DNA of 55,738 nucleotides, taken from contig CALBEF010000106.1 of the NCBI GenBank assembly GCA_937927775.1, forward strand, positions 1 through 55,738. Direction: 5' to 3'. Made by a program: the position numbers and the translations under genes. Source of the stretch: an uncultured Anaerolineae bacterium. GTDB taxonomy: Bacteria > Chloroflexota > Anaerolineae > J036 > Brachytrichaceae. Below, piece by piece: positions 28,020 to 36,711 of this stretch. A model generated the notes under the pieces. The model saw only the letters and a list, made by a program, of their open reading frames with translations, searched no databases and was not told where the DNA came from. Numbering within the stretch: position 1 is the first letter of the stretch; each line of letters opens with the position of its first letter.

Positions 28020-29816
28020 ATGGCCGCCCGAAACGACACCCTGCCGGCCCCTGCCGCGCAACCCGACGCTTCCAACACCTGGCGCAACCTGCGCCGTTGC
28101 TACACTTATCTGCGGCCGTACTGGAAAGCGACGCTGGTTGCGTATGCGGCGACGCTGGGCATGAATGCTCTGAGCGTGATCAGCCCGCAACTGATTCGCA
28201 GCGCCATCGACGACGGTGTGGGCCGCAACGACATCCCCGCGCTGGCATTGTCTGCGGCGGCGCTGCTGGCCCTGACGCTGGTCAGGGGCGCGTTCACTTT
28301 TCTGCAGGGGCGGTGGAGCGAGGTGGCGTCGCAGAATGTGGCCTATGACCTGCGCGCCGGCATCCAGCGCAAGCTCACCATTCTCTCCTTCTCGTTTCAC
28401 GATCAATCGGAGGCCGGCGATCTGTTGTCGCGCGCGATCCAGGATGTGGAGCGCATCCGTTTCCTCACCGGCCGCGCCACGATTCGCATCGTTGAAAGCG
28501 TCGTCCTGCTGATCGGCACGGCTGCGATTCTGTTCTGGATGAATCCGCAGCTCGCGCTGTTGGCGGTTGCAACGACGCCGTTGCTGGCGTGGCGCTCGCT
28601 TTCATTTGGTCGCCGCATCCGGCCGCTGTCGCTGGCGATTCAGCAGCAACTGGGCGTGTTGACGACGCGCCTCGAACAGAACCTGCGCGGGGCCAGGGTG
28701 GTCAAGGCGTTCGCCGAGGAGCCGGCCGAGATCGAGCGCTTCGACCGGGAGAACGAGCGCTGGTTCGACCTGTCGGCGCAATCTGCCCGGCTCACTTCGG
28801 TCAACGGCCCGCTGCTCAACCTCATCGCCAACATCGGCGTGATTTTCATCCTGTGGTATGGCGGCCGGCTGGTGATTGAACGGCAACTCAGCATCGGCGA
28901 ACTGGTGGCCTTCATGACCTACATGGCGCAACTGGTCGGGCCGGTGCGCCTGCTGGGCCAGATCATTCCGGCGGTGGCGCAGGCCGGCGCCGCCGCAGAG
29001 CGCATCTTCGAGATTCTGGACGCGGCGCCCGACGTTCACGATGCGCCGGGCGCGGTTGCGCTGCCGCCGGTTGCCGGCCATGTGCGCTTCGAGCGGGTGG
29101 CGTTTGCGTATGGCCGGCATCAGATCTTCAAGGACATCACGTTCGAGGCGCAGCCGGGCCAGATCGTCGCTTTGCTTGGGCGCACCGGCTCCGGCAAGAC
29201 GACGATCGTCAACCTGATCCCGCGCTTCTTCGACCCGACTGCGGGGCGCGTGACCATCGATGGCCATGACATTCGCTCGGTTACGCTGGCGTCTCTGCGC
29301 GCGCAGATCGGCATCGTGTTGCAGGAGACCACGCTGTTCGCCGCCACGATCCGCGAGAACATTGCGTTTGGCCGGCCCAGCGCCACAGATGAAGACGTGA
29401 TTGCGGCGGCCCGCGCTGCCCAGGCGCATGATTTTATCGCGCAGACGCCGCAGGGTTACGACACTTACGTGGGCGAGCGTGGCGTGACGTTGTCCGGCGG
29501 CCAGAAGCAGCGCATCGCCATCGCGCGGGCCTTGCTCACCGACCCGCGCATTTTGATCCTGGACGATGCCACCGCCAGCGTGGATGCCGAGACGGAGCAA
29601 TTGATCCAGCGCGCGCTGGATCGGCTGATGGTTGGCCGCACCACGTTTGTCATCGCTCATCGGCTCAGCACTGTGCGCATGGCTAATCTGATCCTCGTGC
29701 TGGATAAGGGGCGCATGGTGGCGCGCGGCACGCACGAGGAGCTGTTGAAAACGTCGGACCTGTACGCCGACATCTATCATCGCCAGCTCAAACCGCGCGA
29801 TCAACGCTCACCCTGA
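28020..29816 (+). CDS. ABC exporter half-transporter A (degenerate ATP site)
   Basis: 598 residues from ATG 28020; the open frame upstream only translates repeats. Six-helix ABC_membrane domain (about 30-310) and nucleotide-binding domain with GRTGSGKTT (Walker A), LQETTLF (Q loop), LSGGQKQR (signature), LILDDATASVD (Walker B) and the His switch IAHRLSTV. The catalytic Glu after Walker B is Asp, so this subunit's own site is degenerate. Pairs with the next gene as a heterodimeric multidrug/lipid-type exporter. Cargo unknown. Confidence 0.93.
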   Translation: MAARNDTLPAPAAQPDASNTWRNLRRCYTYLRPYWKATLVAYAATLGMNALSVISPQLIRSAIDDGVGRNDIPALALSAAALLALTLVRGAFTFLQGRWSEVASQNVAYDLRAGIQRKLTILSFSFHDQSEAGDLLSRAIQDVERIRFLTGRATIRIVESVVLLIGTAAILFWMNPQLALLAVATTPLLAWRSLSFGRRIRPLSLAIQQQLGVLTTRLEQNLRGARVVKAFAEEPAEIERFDRENERWFDLSAQSARLTSVNGPLLNLIANIGVIFILWYGGRLVIERQLSIGELVAFMTYMAQLVGPVRLLGQIIPAVAQAGAAAERIFEILDAAPDVHDAPGAVALPPVAGHVRFERVAFAYGRHQIFKDITFEAQPGQIVALLGRTGSGKTTIVNLIPRFFDPTAGRVTIDGHDIRSVTLASLRAQIGIVLQETTLFAATIRENIAFGRPSATDEDVIAAARAAQAHDFIAQTPQGYDTYVGERGVTLSGGQKQRIAIARALLTDPRILILDDATASVDAETEQLIQRALDRLMVGRTTFVIAHRLSTVRMANLILVLDKGRMVARGTHEELLKTSDLYADIYHRQLKPRDQRSP

Positions 29817-29819
29817 ACT

Positions 29820-29892
29820 CAATCGTCAATCGTCAATCGTCAATCGTCAATCACTCAATCGCTCAATCGCTCAATCGCTCAATCACTCAATC
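29820..29892. repeat. Heptamer/octamer tandem array, GTCAATC/GCTCAATC family
   Basis: About ten units between the two exporter genes, ending 6 bp before the ATG of the second. Inverse orientation of the 10283-10370 array. It occupies the place where a ribosome site would be expected. Confidence 0.9.
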
Positions 29893-29898
29893 CCCACC

Positions 29899-31722
29899 AT
29901 GGGTCTCGCATTCGGCAGTTCGGGCGCCGGCTTTGGCCCGCGCGGCGCAATTGAATCCTTCGGAGCCGAGAATGCCGGCGCCGCATATAACCCGCGCGTC
30001 GTCGCGCGGCTGATGCGCTATCTGAAGCCGTATTGGCGGCAGATGGCGCTGGCCTTCCTCGCCATGTTCGCCAGCTCAGGGCTGGCGCTGCTGACGCCTT
30101 ATCTCATCAAGCTGACCATCGACGAGCATATCGCGGTTGGCGACCTGCAGGGGCTGACGTGGATTGCGCTGGCAACGGCGCTGGCGTTTGTCGGATCTTT
30201 TCTGGCGACCGCCGGCCAGCAATATCTGCTCTCGTGGGTCGGTCAGCGCGTGCTGGGCAATCTGCGCGCGGCGCTCTTCCGCCATCTTCAGGCGTTGCCG
30301 CTCGGCTACCACGACACACACATCGTCGGTGTGACGGTGTCGCGGGTGATCAACGACGTGGCCGTGATCAACGAGTTGATGTCACAGGGCGTGGTGACGC
30401 TGGTCGGCGATCTGCTGCTGCTGGGCGGCATTGTGGCCGTCATGCTGTCGATGAGCTGGCGACTGGCGCTGTTGACTTTTCTGGCGCTGCCGCTGATGTT
30501 CCTGGTGACGTGGTGGTTCTCGCGGCGCGCCAAACGCGCGTTCCGCGAGACGCGCTCGCGCGTTGCGGCGGTGGTGGGCGACCTGGCCGAGGACATTGCC
30601 GGCATGCGCGTCATTCAGGCGTTCGCGCAGGAAGACGCCACGCATCAACGCTTCGACAGGGTCAATGTCGCCAACCGCGAGGCGCACATCAACGCCATGT
30701 CGCTGTCGTTCATCTTCCTGCCGTCCATCGATTTTCTCAGCATGCTGGCGACGTGCATCGTGCTGTTCTTTGGCGGGCTGTGGGTGACGCAGGGCCAGGT
30801 CACGCTGGGCGTCATGGTGGCGTTCATGTCCTACGTCACGCGCTTCTTCCAGCCGATTCAGGAATTGAGCCGGCTGTATACCACCATGCAGTCGGCCATG
30901 GCCGGCGGCGAGAAGGTGCTCGATCTGCTCGACACCGAGCCGGCGGTGAAGGACAAGCCCGGCGCGCCGGACATGCCGCCCATTCGGGGTGAGGTGGTGT
31001 TCGATCATGTGGCGTTCCAGTACCGGTCCGACGCGCCGCTTGTGCTGTGTGATATCGATCTGACCATTCAAGCCGGCCAGACGGTCGCCCTGGTCGGCCC
31101 CACCGGCGCCGGCAAAACTTCCATCGCCAACCTGATCGCGCGCTTCTATGACGTGAGCGCGGGCGCGGTGCGCATCGACGGCGTGGATGTGCGCGACGTG
31201 ACGCAGTGCTCGTTGCGCCGGCAATTCGGGCTGGTGCCGCAGGATCCGTTTCTTTTCTCCGGCGCGATCGCCGACAACATTCGCTTTGGCCGGCCCGACG
31301 CCACTGATGAGGAGATCCGCCGCGCGGCGAAGCAAGCAAACGCCGATGTGTTCATCGACGCGCTGCCAGATGGATACCAGACGCGCATTCTGGAGGGCGG
31401 GGTCAACCTCTCGATCGGGCAGCGTCAGTTGATCTGTATCGCGCGCGCGGTGCTGGCCGACCCGCGCATTCTGATCCTCGACGAGGCCACTGCGAATGTG
31501 GACACCATGACCGAAGCCCTCATTCAGGAGGCGCTGGAGCGCCTGCTGGAAGGCCGCACGGCCATCGTCATCGCCCACCGGCTGAGCACCATTCGCAACG
31601 CCGACATGATCTGTGTGATCGAGGATGGGCGGATTGTCGAGCGCGGCCGGCATGATGAATTGCTGGAGGCCGGCGGGTTATATCGAACCCTGTACGAGCG
31701 GCAGTTCGTGACGACCGATTGA
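29899..31722 (+). CDS. ABC exporter half-transporter B (catalytic Glu present, variant signature)
   Basis: 607 residues. Membrane domain about 35-330, NBD with GPTGAGKTS, LVPQDPFLFSG, Walker B LILDEATANVD with the catalytic Glu, and IAHRLSTI. The ABC signature reads LSIGQRQ rather than LSGGQ. The variant signature here and the Asp in partner A meet in the same composite site, which is the layout of heterodimeric exporters with one consensus and one degenerate site. Separated from partner A by the repeat array only. Confidence 0.94.
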   Translation: MGLAFGSSGAGFGPRGAIESFGAENAGAAYNPRVVARLMRYLKPYWRQMALAFLAMFASSGLALLTPYLIKLTIDEHIAVGDLQGLTWIALATALAFVGSFLATAGQQYLLSWVGQRVLGNLRAALFRHLQALPLGYHDTHIVGVTVSRVINDVAVINELMSQGVVTLVGDLLLLGGIVAVMLSMSWRLALLTFLALPLMFLVTWWFSRRAKRAFRETRSRVAAVVGDLAEDIAGMRVIQAFAQEDATHQRFDRVNVANREAHINAMSLSFIFLPSIDFLSMLATCIVLFFGGLWVTQGQVTLGVMVAFMSYVTRFFQPIQELSRLYTTMQSAMAGGEKVLDLLDTEPAVKDKPGAPDMPPIRGEVVFDHVAFQYRSDAPLVLCDIDLTIQAGQTVALVGPTGAGKTSIANLIARFYDVSAGAVRIDGVDVRDVTQCSLRRQFGLVPQDPFLFSGAIADNIRFGRPDATDEEIRRAAKQANADVFIDALPDGYQTRILEGGVNLSIGQRQLICIARAVLADPRILILDEATANVDTMTEALIQEALERLLEGRTAIVIAHRLSTIRNADMICVIEDGRIVERGRHDELLEAGGLYRTLYERQFVTTD

Positions 31723-31740
31723 ACGACGATTCACTGCGCG

Positions 31741-32367
31741 TCACTTCAGGCGCAGGGGCAGGCCGGCGACGACGAAATACGCCTCGTCGGCGAACTGCGC
31801 CACACGCTGATTGGCCCGGCCCAGCGCGTCACGATACGCCCGCGCCCAGGCGTTCTCCGGCACAACGCTCAGCCCCACCTCGTTGCTGACCACGATCCAG
31901 TCGCGGCCGCCGGCGCGGTATGCGTCGAGCAGCGCGTCCACCACATCAACCGCGCGATCTTCCACATTGTCCGGGATCGTCTCGGACATGAACAGCGCGC
32001 CGCTGATGAGCATGGACAGGCAATCCAGCAACACCATTTTCGGTTTTGGATTTTGGATTTTGGATTTTGGATTTGGGGTTTCAGATTCGGCGTCGCTGGC
32101 GCTGCCCTCGGCTGGCGCGGCATGGAGCGCGCGCAGGATGTCGGCGCCGGGATTTTCGCCGGCCACAATTGTGCGCCACGCGGCGGGCCGCTGGGCGCGA
32201 TGGCGGGTAATGCGCGCCTGCATCTCGGCGTCTGCGGCAATCTCCGCCGTTTCGCGCAGGGTGGCGACATACAGCACGGCGTCGCCGGCGCGCTCGGTGG
32301 CGAGCGACTGCGCCAGCCGGCTCTTGCCGCTGCGCGCGCCGCCCAGGATGAAAGTCAGGCTGGACAT
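31741..32367 (-). CDS. cobU: Adenosylcobinamide kinase / adenosylcobinamide-phosphate guanylyltransferase CobU
   Basis: 208 residues, about 20 longer than usual. Walker A ILGGARSGKSRLA at the N-terminus, YVATLRETAE, the RITRHRAQRP histidine region (guanylylation), VLLDCLSMLI and VVSNEVGLSVVPENA. It phosphorylates and then guanylylates adenosylcobinamide for CobS. Residues about 95-110 (PNPKSKIQNPKPK) are encoded by TTTTGGA heptamer repeats and sit in a loop just before VLLDCL. The start overlaps the end of cbiR by 13 bp, so the two are translated together. Confidence 0.95.
   Translation of the reverse strand: MSSLTFILGGARSGKSRLAQSLATERAGDAVLYVATLRETAEIAADAEMQARITRHRAQRPAAWRTIVAGENPGADILRALHAAPAEGSASDAESETPNPKSKIQNPKPKMVLLDCLSMLISGALFMSETIPDNVEDRAVDVVDALLDAYRAGGRDWIVVSNEVGLSVVPENAWARAYRDALGRANQRVAQFADEAYFVVAGLPLRLK
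32044..32071. repeat. Four tandem TTTTGGA heptamers inside cobU
   Basis: Four perfect copies with degenerate flanks, read in frame on the minus strand as a Pro/Asn/Lys-rich loop. Confidence 0.95.
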
Positions 32368-33179
32368 GATGAGACGCGATTGTACGACTGGAGCAGCGCC
32401 TCGCGGCTGGCAAAGAAATCAGCCTCGCCAAACACCTCCAGCGTGAGCGCGCCGCGAAAGCCGGCCAGCGCGCGCAGCGTCGCGTCGAGTTGCGCCGGCG
32501 CTGTGCGCGCCAGGCTGAGGTGGTCTTCGCGCCGGCCGGCGGCGTCCTCGGCGCAGCCGTGCAGGTGAACGGCGCGCAAACGCTCCAGTCCGCCCCAGTC
32601 TTTAAGATTGTTAAATCGTCGGCCCTGTTTCCACAGGTGGCCGATGTCGAGCGCGCGGCTGACGGGCAGGGCGGCGTAGATCGGCTCCAGATGCGCCGGA
32701 TCGTAGTTCTCCAGATTTTCCAGCGCCAGCAGTTCGGGCGACGCCACCCAGCGCAGGGCAGTCTCCACCGCGCGCAACGCCTGATCCCGCCAGCCTGGCC
32801 GGCCAACATCTGTCCCGTCGAGATGAAACACGTAAGCGAATGGATCGAGGGGGCGCGTGATCTCGATCACCCGGCGCGCAAGCCGCAGCGAGGGATGCTC
32901 GTCATCGCGGTCGTGACGCAGGTCGAGCGGCAGGTGAACGGTGAAGGTGACGCCGGTCGCGGCGGCAACGCCGGCCATCGTCTGCGCGGTGGCCGGGTCG
33001 GGAAAGTTGCCCGGGCCGTTCTCCACCTCGAACAGCACCAGTTCGATGTCGTCCACAACTCGCTCTGTCGCCAGCCGTTCGACGTTGCTCAGCAGGTCCG
33101 CCTCGTACACATACGACGTGCTGCCGAGGCGGAAGGGCGTGTCAGCAAGCTGGGAGCGAGTTGCCATGTGCGTTGACAT
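32355..33179 (-). CDS. cbiR: Cobamide-remodelling phosphodiesterase CbiR-like TIM-barrel protein
   Basis: 274 residues from ATG 33179. AP-endonuclease-2/sugar isomerase-like TIM barrel with metal-ligand motifs FHLDGTDV, LLALENLEN, ALDIGHLW, VHLHGCAED and LTLEVFGEADF. CbiR enzymes of this superfamily remove the nucleotide loop of cobamides so that a different lower ligand can be installed. The overlap with cobU and nearness to cobS-cobT strongly support that role over a generic sugar isomerase. No Shine-Dalgarno; TATAGT lies 6 bp before the ATG. Confidence 0.8.
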   Translation of the reverse strand: MSTHMATRSQLADTPFRLGSTSYVYEADLLSNVERLATERVVDDIELVLFEVENGPGNFPDPATAQTMAGVAAATGVTFTVHLPLDLRHDRDDEHPSLRLARRVIEITRPLDPFAYVFHLDGTDVGRPGWRDQALRAVETALRWVASPELLALENLENYDPAHLEPIYAALPVSRALDIGHLWKQGRRFNNLKDWGGLERLRAVHLHGCAEDAAGRREDHLSLARTAPAQLDATLRALAGFRGALTLEVFGEADFFASREALLQSYNRVSSCPA

Positions 33180-33185
33180 GGATCG

Positions 33186-33191
33186 ACTATA
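33186..33191 (-). promoter_or_regulatory. -10-like TATAGT, 6 bp before cbiR
   Basis: Minus-strand TATAGT would start transcription at about the A of the cbiR ATG, giving a leaderless mRNA. No riboswitch is present before this gene. Confidence 0.45.
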
Positions 33192-33274
33192 ACGGTTGTG
33201 TTTGAATATCGGGGCGGCGCAAGGTAGTGCACTGGCCGCCAGAATCGCGCCGCATCTCACAAGGAGAATCACGC

Positions 33275-34378
33275 ATGAGACCGAAGTTGAACCCCGTTGT
33301 GTCACGAAATGTTTCCGCACTTCTCATTGTCGCCGGCGTCATTGTCGTTGCCATTGGCCTGCTGCTCATGACGACCCGGCCTTTCTATTTCATGGAGCGC
33401 GTCGAGCAGCAGGAAGTGGGCGTGCGCTTCCGCGAGGGCCGCATCTATGAAATCGTCGGGCCGGGCATCTATTCGGACATCGGCCTGTACGTCGATCTCA
33501 AGCGCGTGCCCAGCACGGCGATTCCTTTCACCGTTCAGGACGATGAAATCATCACCAAAGACAAGCAGCGCCTGGGTCTGATTGTGAATGGCGACATCTT
33601 TCGTCCGAACCTGGAGCAGGGCGAGATGCTGAAATCCCTGTGGGCGCAATACAGCAGCATCTTTCTCGATGATGAAGTCGCGCGCCTGCGTGTGGAGGGC
33701 CTGGCACGCCAGTCCATGAAAGTGTGCATTGGCGAGCGCACCTTCGACGACAACGTGATCGGCACGGCGCGCGATGTGCTGCGCGAGTGCATCGACACGG
33801 AGTTGAGCCGGCTGGCGCTGAATTACGGCCTGCAAATCAACAATGTCGTTGTGCCCAATATCGTGCTGTCGTCCGAGGTGCAGTCGGTGCTGGACGCGAT
33901 CACCAAGAGCCGGCTGGACACCGAGAAGGCCGCGCAGGACAAGCTGAAAGCAGAGGCCGAGGCGCTGGCCGAACAGGCCCGGCAGCGCGGCGAGGTCGCT
34001 GTGGCGCAGAGCCGCATCCAGGAAGAGACCAAGCAGCAGACCGTGCTTGCCCAGCTCAATCAGCAAAAGCTGTCCGCGCAGCGCGCAGTCATCGAAGCGC
34101 AAAAGGCCAACGATCTTTTCTCGGCGCAGCAGGATCTTGCCATTGCCCAGGCGCAGGCCAAAGCGGCCGCTGAGAAGGCCAGGGCCGATCTGGCGCTGGA
34201 GATGGCCAAAGCCGCGATGTATGCCGCGTATCCCAGCTATTTGCAGTTGCAGATCGCGCAGGCCAATGCCAGCGCTCTGACAGCGACGGACAAGATCATC
34301 TTCACGCCAGAGGGCGCCACGCCGACGATCGTGTTGCCCGGCCCCGGCATTGTGCCCACCGTGAACACCACACCTTGA
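33275..34378 (+). CDS. SPFH/prohibitin-domain membrane protein
   Basis: 367 residues; start at 33275 after AAGGAGA with seven bases spacing. One N-terminal transmembrane helix (about 10-35), an SPFH domain (EQQEVGVRFREGRIYEIVGPG on through about 230), then a long Ala/Glu/Gln-rich coiled coil (about 235-330, QARQRGEVAVAQSRIQEE). A C-terminal tail rich in Pro/Val ends it. Such proteins form membrane-bound cages that organise proteases or lipid domains. Divergent from cbiR and convergent with cobS; no functional link visible. Confidence 0.9.
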   Translation: MRPKLNPVVSRNVSALLIVAGVIVVAIGLLLMTTRPFYFMERVEQQEVGVRFREGRIYEIVGPGIYSDIGLYVDLKRVPSTAIPFTVQDDEIITKDKQRLGLIVNGDIFRPNLEQGEMLKSLWAQYSSIFLDDEVARLRVEGLARQSMKVCIGERTFDDNVIGTARDVLRECIDTELSRLALNYGLQINNVVVPNIVLSSEVQSVLDAITKSRLDTEKAAQDKLKAEAEALAEQARQRGEVAVAQSRIQEETKQQTVLAQLNQQKLSAQRAVIEAQKANDLFSAQQDLAIAQAQAKAAAEKARADLALEMAKAAMYAAYPSYLQLQIAQANASALTATDKIIFTPEGATPTIVLPGPGIVPTVNTTP

Positions 34379-34628
34379 GAGAGTGTTTATGAAGAGCCTA
34401 TCCCGATAGATGTCGGACTTCTTCGAGAAGTCCGACATCTGAGCGCCTGCCGAGATAGGCTCTAGAGGTGAAGCTGCCAGCCACGCGGCAGATGAATCCG
34501 CGCGCAATGGATGGCGAAGCCGGCCCTGGGCCGGCTTCGCTGCTTGTTGCCCGCGACTTTGCGCGCGAAGCGGACTTTGTCCGCGTCCGCAGTTGCCGGC
34601 GTTGCCCGGCTGTTTTCAAACCACTCGT
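34379..34628. repeat. Spacer with a nested palindromic element and hairpin series
   Basis: No gene. 34393-34464: outer arms GAGCCTATC and GATAGGCTC enclose a near-perfect 33-bp palindrome whose arms are AGATGTCGGACTTCT and AGAAGTCCGACATCT. 34484-34506: second copy of the GATTCATCTGC palindrome. 34514-34540: GCGAAGCCGGC/GCCGGCTTCGC. 34570-34584: GCGGAC-TTT-GTCCGC. May end both convergent transcripts. Confidence 0.8.
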
Positions 34629-35399
34629 TTAAGGTTGCGCCCCCGGCATCATGGTCAGCGCCAGCAAACAGGCCAGTTCGGCCAGCTCGCATAGCGCGCC
34701 GTACACATCGCCGGTCAGTCCGCCGCCCAGCCGGCCGGCTGCCCAGCGCCCGATCCCCATCGCTGCGCCGAACGCCGCGCCGATTGCAACCACCGCCTGC
34801 CATCCCAGCGCCACGGCGACGATCGCGGCGCTGACGGTCGCCACGACGATTTGCAGCCGGCCCAGCCCGGCGCGCATGTAAGCGCCCATGCCGCCGGGCC
34901 GCGCGTTTGGAAAAGCGCAGACCGCCAGGGCCATCGCCCAGCGCCCCGCTACCGGCGGCGCGATCAACCACACTGGCGGGATGCCGCCCAGCGCTGCCCA
35001 TTTGCCCAGCAGCAACACCACGACGCCGACCACAGCCCACGAGCCGGCGCGCGGATCCTTCATGATCTCCAGACGCCGCTCTGGCGTGGTGGTTGCCAGC
35101 AGGCCATCGCACGAGTCGGCGAACCCATCGAGATGCAGGCCGCCGGTCAACACGACCCACGCGCCCAGTGTGATGAAGCGCGTCACATCCGGCGGCAGGA
35201 ATGCAATCGAGGCGACGCCGGCCAGCAACAGGCCGATCGTCAGCCCCACCAGCGGAAACCAGGCGAAGATGCGCCCGGGCTGCTCGCTGGTGAACCAGCG
35301 CGCCGGCAGCACGGTGAGAAAGGCGAACGCGCTGGCCACATCCCGCAGCGCGTCGATGGCGCCGGCCCGTGCCCGGCGCGGGGAGTCTGTCTGCGCCAT
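34629..35399 (-). CDS. cobS: Adenosylcobinamide-GDP ribazoletransferase CobS
   Basis: 256 residues, polytopic membrane enzyme. N-terminal FAFLTVLPA, the signature GGLHLDGFADSCDGL with the metal-binding Asp residues, KDPRAGSWAVVG and GGLTGDVYGA. Joins activated ribazole phosphate to GDP-cobinamide in the last step of the nucleotide-loop pathway. Follows cobT by 7 bp in the riboswitch-2 operon. No cobC phosphatase gene is in the window. Confidence 0.96.
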   Translation of the reverse strand: MAQTDSPRRARAGAIDALRDVASAFAFLTVLPARWFTSEQPGRIFAWFPLVGLTIGLLLAGVASIAFLPPDVTRFITLGAWVVLTGGLHLDGFADSCDGLLATTTPERRLEIMKDPRAGSWAVVGVVVLLLGKWAALGGIPPVWLIAPPVAGRWAMALAVCAFPNARPGGMGAYMRAGLGRLQIVVATVSAAIVAVALGWQAVVAIGAAFGAAMGIGRWAAGRLGGGLTGDVYGALCELAELACLLALTMMPGAQP

Positions 35400-35406
35400 G
35401 CGCGTC

Positions 35407-36468
35407 CTACGCTTCCTTGTTCGACACGCCGGCTTCGGCGAAGGTAGCCATCTCGTCCAGCACTTTGCACGCCGCCTGGCAGATCGAGATGCCCAGCGCC
35501 GCGCCGGTGCCTTCTCCCAGTCGCAGGTCCAGATCGAACAGGGGCTGCAACCTTAAATGTTCGAAGATGGCGCGGTGGCCGATCTCGACCGAACGATGCG
35601 CGGCGATCATGTAGTCGCGCGCAGTTGGGGCGAGGCTGGCGGCAATCAGCGCCGCCGCGCCGGAGATGAACCCGTCCACCACGACCGGCGCGCGCGCTGC
35701 CGCCGTGCCCAGGATGACGCCGGCCAACCCGCCGATCTCGAAGCCTCCGACTTTGCTCAGCACATCCAGCCCGTCGGTCGGGTCGGGGCGATGGCGCGCC
35801 AGCGCCGCTTCAATCACGCTCACTTTGCGCGCCAAACCGGCGTCGTCAACCCCGCTGCCGCGCCCGGTGATCTCGCGCGCGGGCCGGCCGGTGAAGACGG
35901 CAGTGATGGCGCTGGAGGGGGTGGTGTTGCCGATGCCCATCTCGCCGGTGCCCAGAATGTCGCAGCCGCGCGCAATGGCAGCCTGCGCAATGCGGATGCC
36001 GGCCTCGATGGATTGACGGGCCTGTTCGCGCGTCATGGCCGGCTCGACCGAAAAGTCGCGTGTGCCATAGCCGATCTTGTTCACGATCAAGTCGTCGCTG
36101 GCCGGGAGATCGACTGCGACGCCCAGATCGGCCACGATGACCTCTGCGCCAACGTGGCGGGCCAGCACATTGATGCCCGCGCCGCCGCGCAGAAAGTTCA
36201 ACACCATCTGCGCCGTGACTTCGACCGGAAAAGCGCTGACGCCCTGGCGGGCGATGCCGTGGTCGGCGGCGAGTGTGATGATGGCCGGCCGGCGCAGGGT
36301 GGGGCGGGCACGGCCGGTGATCCCGGCAATCTGAATGGACAGCGCTTCCAGCCGGCCCAGGCTGCCCGGCGGCTTGGTCAACTCATTTTGCCGTGATCGG
36401 GCTGCCTGCATGGCCGGCTCATCGAGCGGTTGAATCGAGCGGATGATGTTTTCAAGGTGTGTTGTCAT
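35407..36468 (-). CDS. cobT: Nicotinate-nucleotide-dimethylbenzimidazole phosphoribosyltransferase CobT
   Basis: 353 residues from ATG 36468. Motifs: ELTKPPGSLGRLE, TLAADHGIARQGVSAFP, LRGGAGINVLA, GEMGIGNTTPSSAI, and the C-terminal RLGEGTGAALGI carrying the catalytic Glu. Makes alpha-ribazole phosphate from the lower-ligand base. First structural gene after cobalamin leader 2, so repressed by B12. Confidence 0.97.
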   Translation of the reverse strand: MTTHLENIIRSIQPLDEPAMQAARSRQNELTKPPGSLGRLEALSIQIAGITGRARPTLRRPAIITLAADHGIARQGVSAFPVEVTAQMVLNFLRGGAGINVLARHVGAEVIVADLGVAVDLPASDDLIVNKIGYGTRDFSVEPAMTREQARQSIEAGIRIAQAAIARGCDILGTGEMGIGNTTPSSAITAVFTGRPAREITGRGSGVDDAGLARKVSVIEAALARHRPDPTDGLDVLSKVGGFEIGGLAGVILGTAAARAPVVVDGFISGAAALIAASLAPTARDYMIAAHRSVEIGHRAIFEHLRLQPLFDLDLRLGEGTGAALGISICQAACKVLDEMATFAEAGVSNKEA

Positions 36469-36711
36469 GTGTTGTCTCTCTGAAGCTGGATGGGGGGGAT
36501 GGGTGGCGCCGGTTTTGCTCGGCGTCATCTTTCATTTTGTGCCGTCTGTTGTTTGTTGTTTGTCGTCTGAGTGACTCGCCGCGCCGTGCTGCGGCGAAAA
36601 ACAGAAAAGCCCGGCCTTCCATGCAGAAGGGCGGGCGAGCGAACGACTGACACACATGCGTTGCGCCGGGTCGAACGATGCGGATTGCATCTGTTGCGCC
36701 GGTGGCGGTTT
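36469..36711 (-). promoter_or_regulatory. cobT untranslated leader downstream of the leader ORF
   Basis: Contains the leader-2 terminator at 36597-36636 and an A/C-rich single-stranded-looking segment (ACAAACAACAAACAACAG region near 36545-36570). No further gene. Confidence 0.6.
36597..36636 (-). terminator. Intrinsic terminator in cobalamin leader 2
   Basis: Stem GCCCGCCCTTC with GAAGGCCGGGC (36626-36636 and 36609-36619, one C-C mismatch) followed by UUUUCUGUUUUU on the minus strand. Same position relative to the leader ORF as the terminator in leader 1. Confidence 0.8.

Noticed and set aside
32355..33179. Plain sugar isomerase annotation for the barrel next to cobU
   Set aside because: Fold is shared, but the 13-bp overlap with cobU and the cobamide context favour CbiR.
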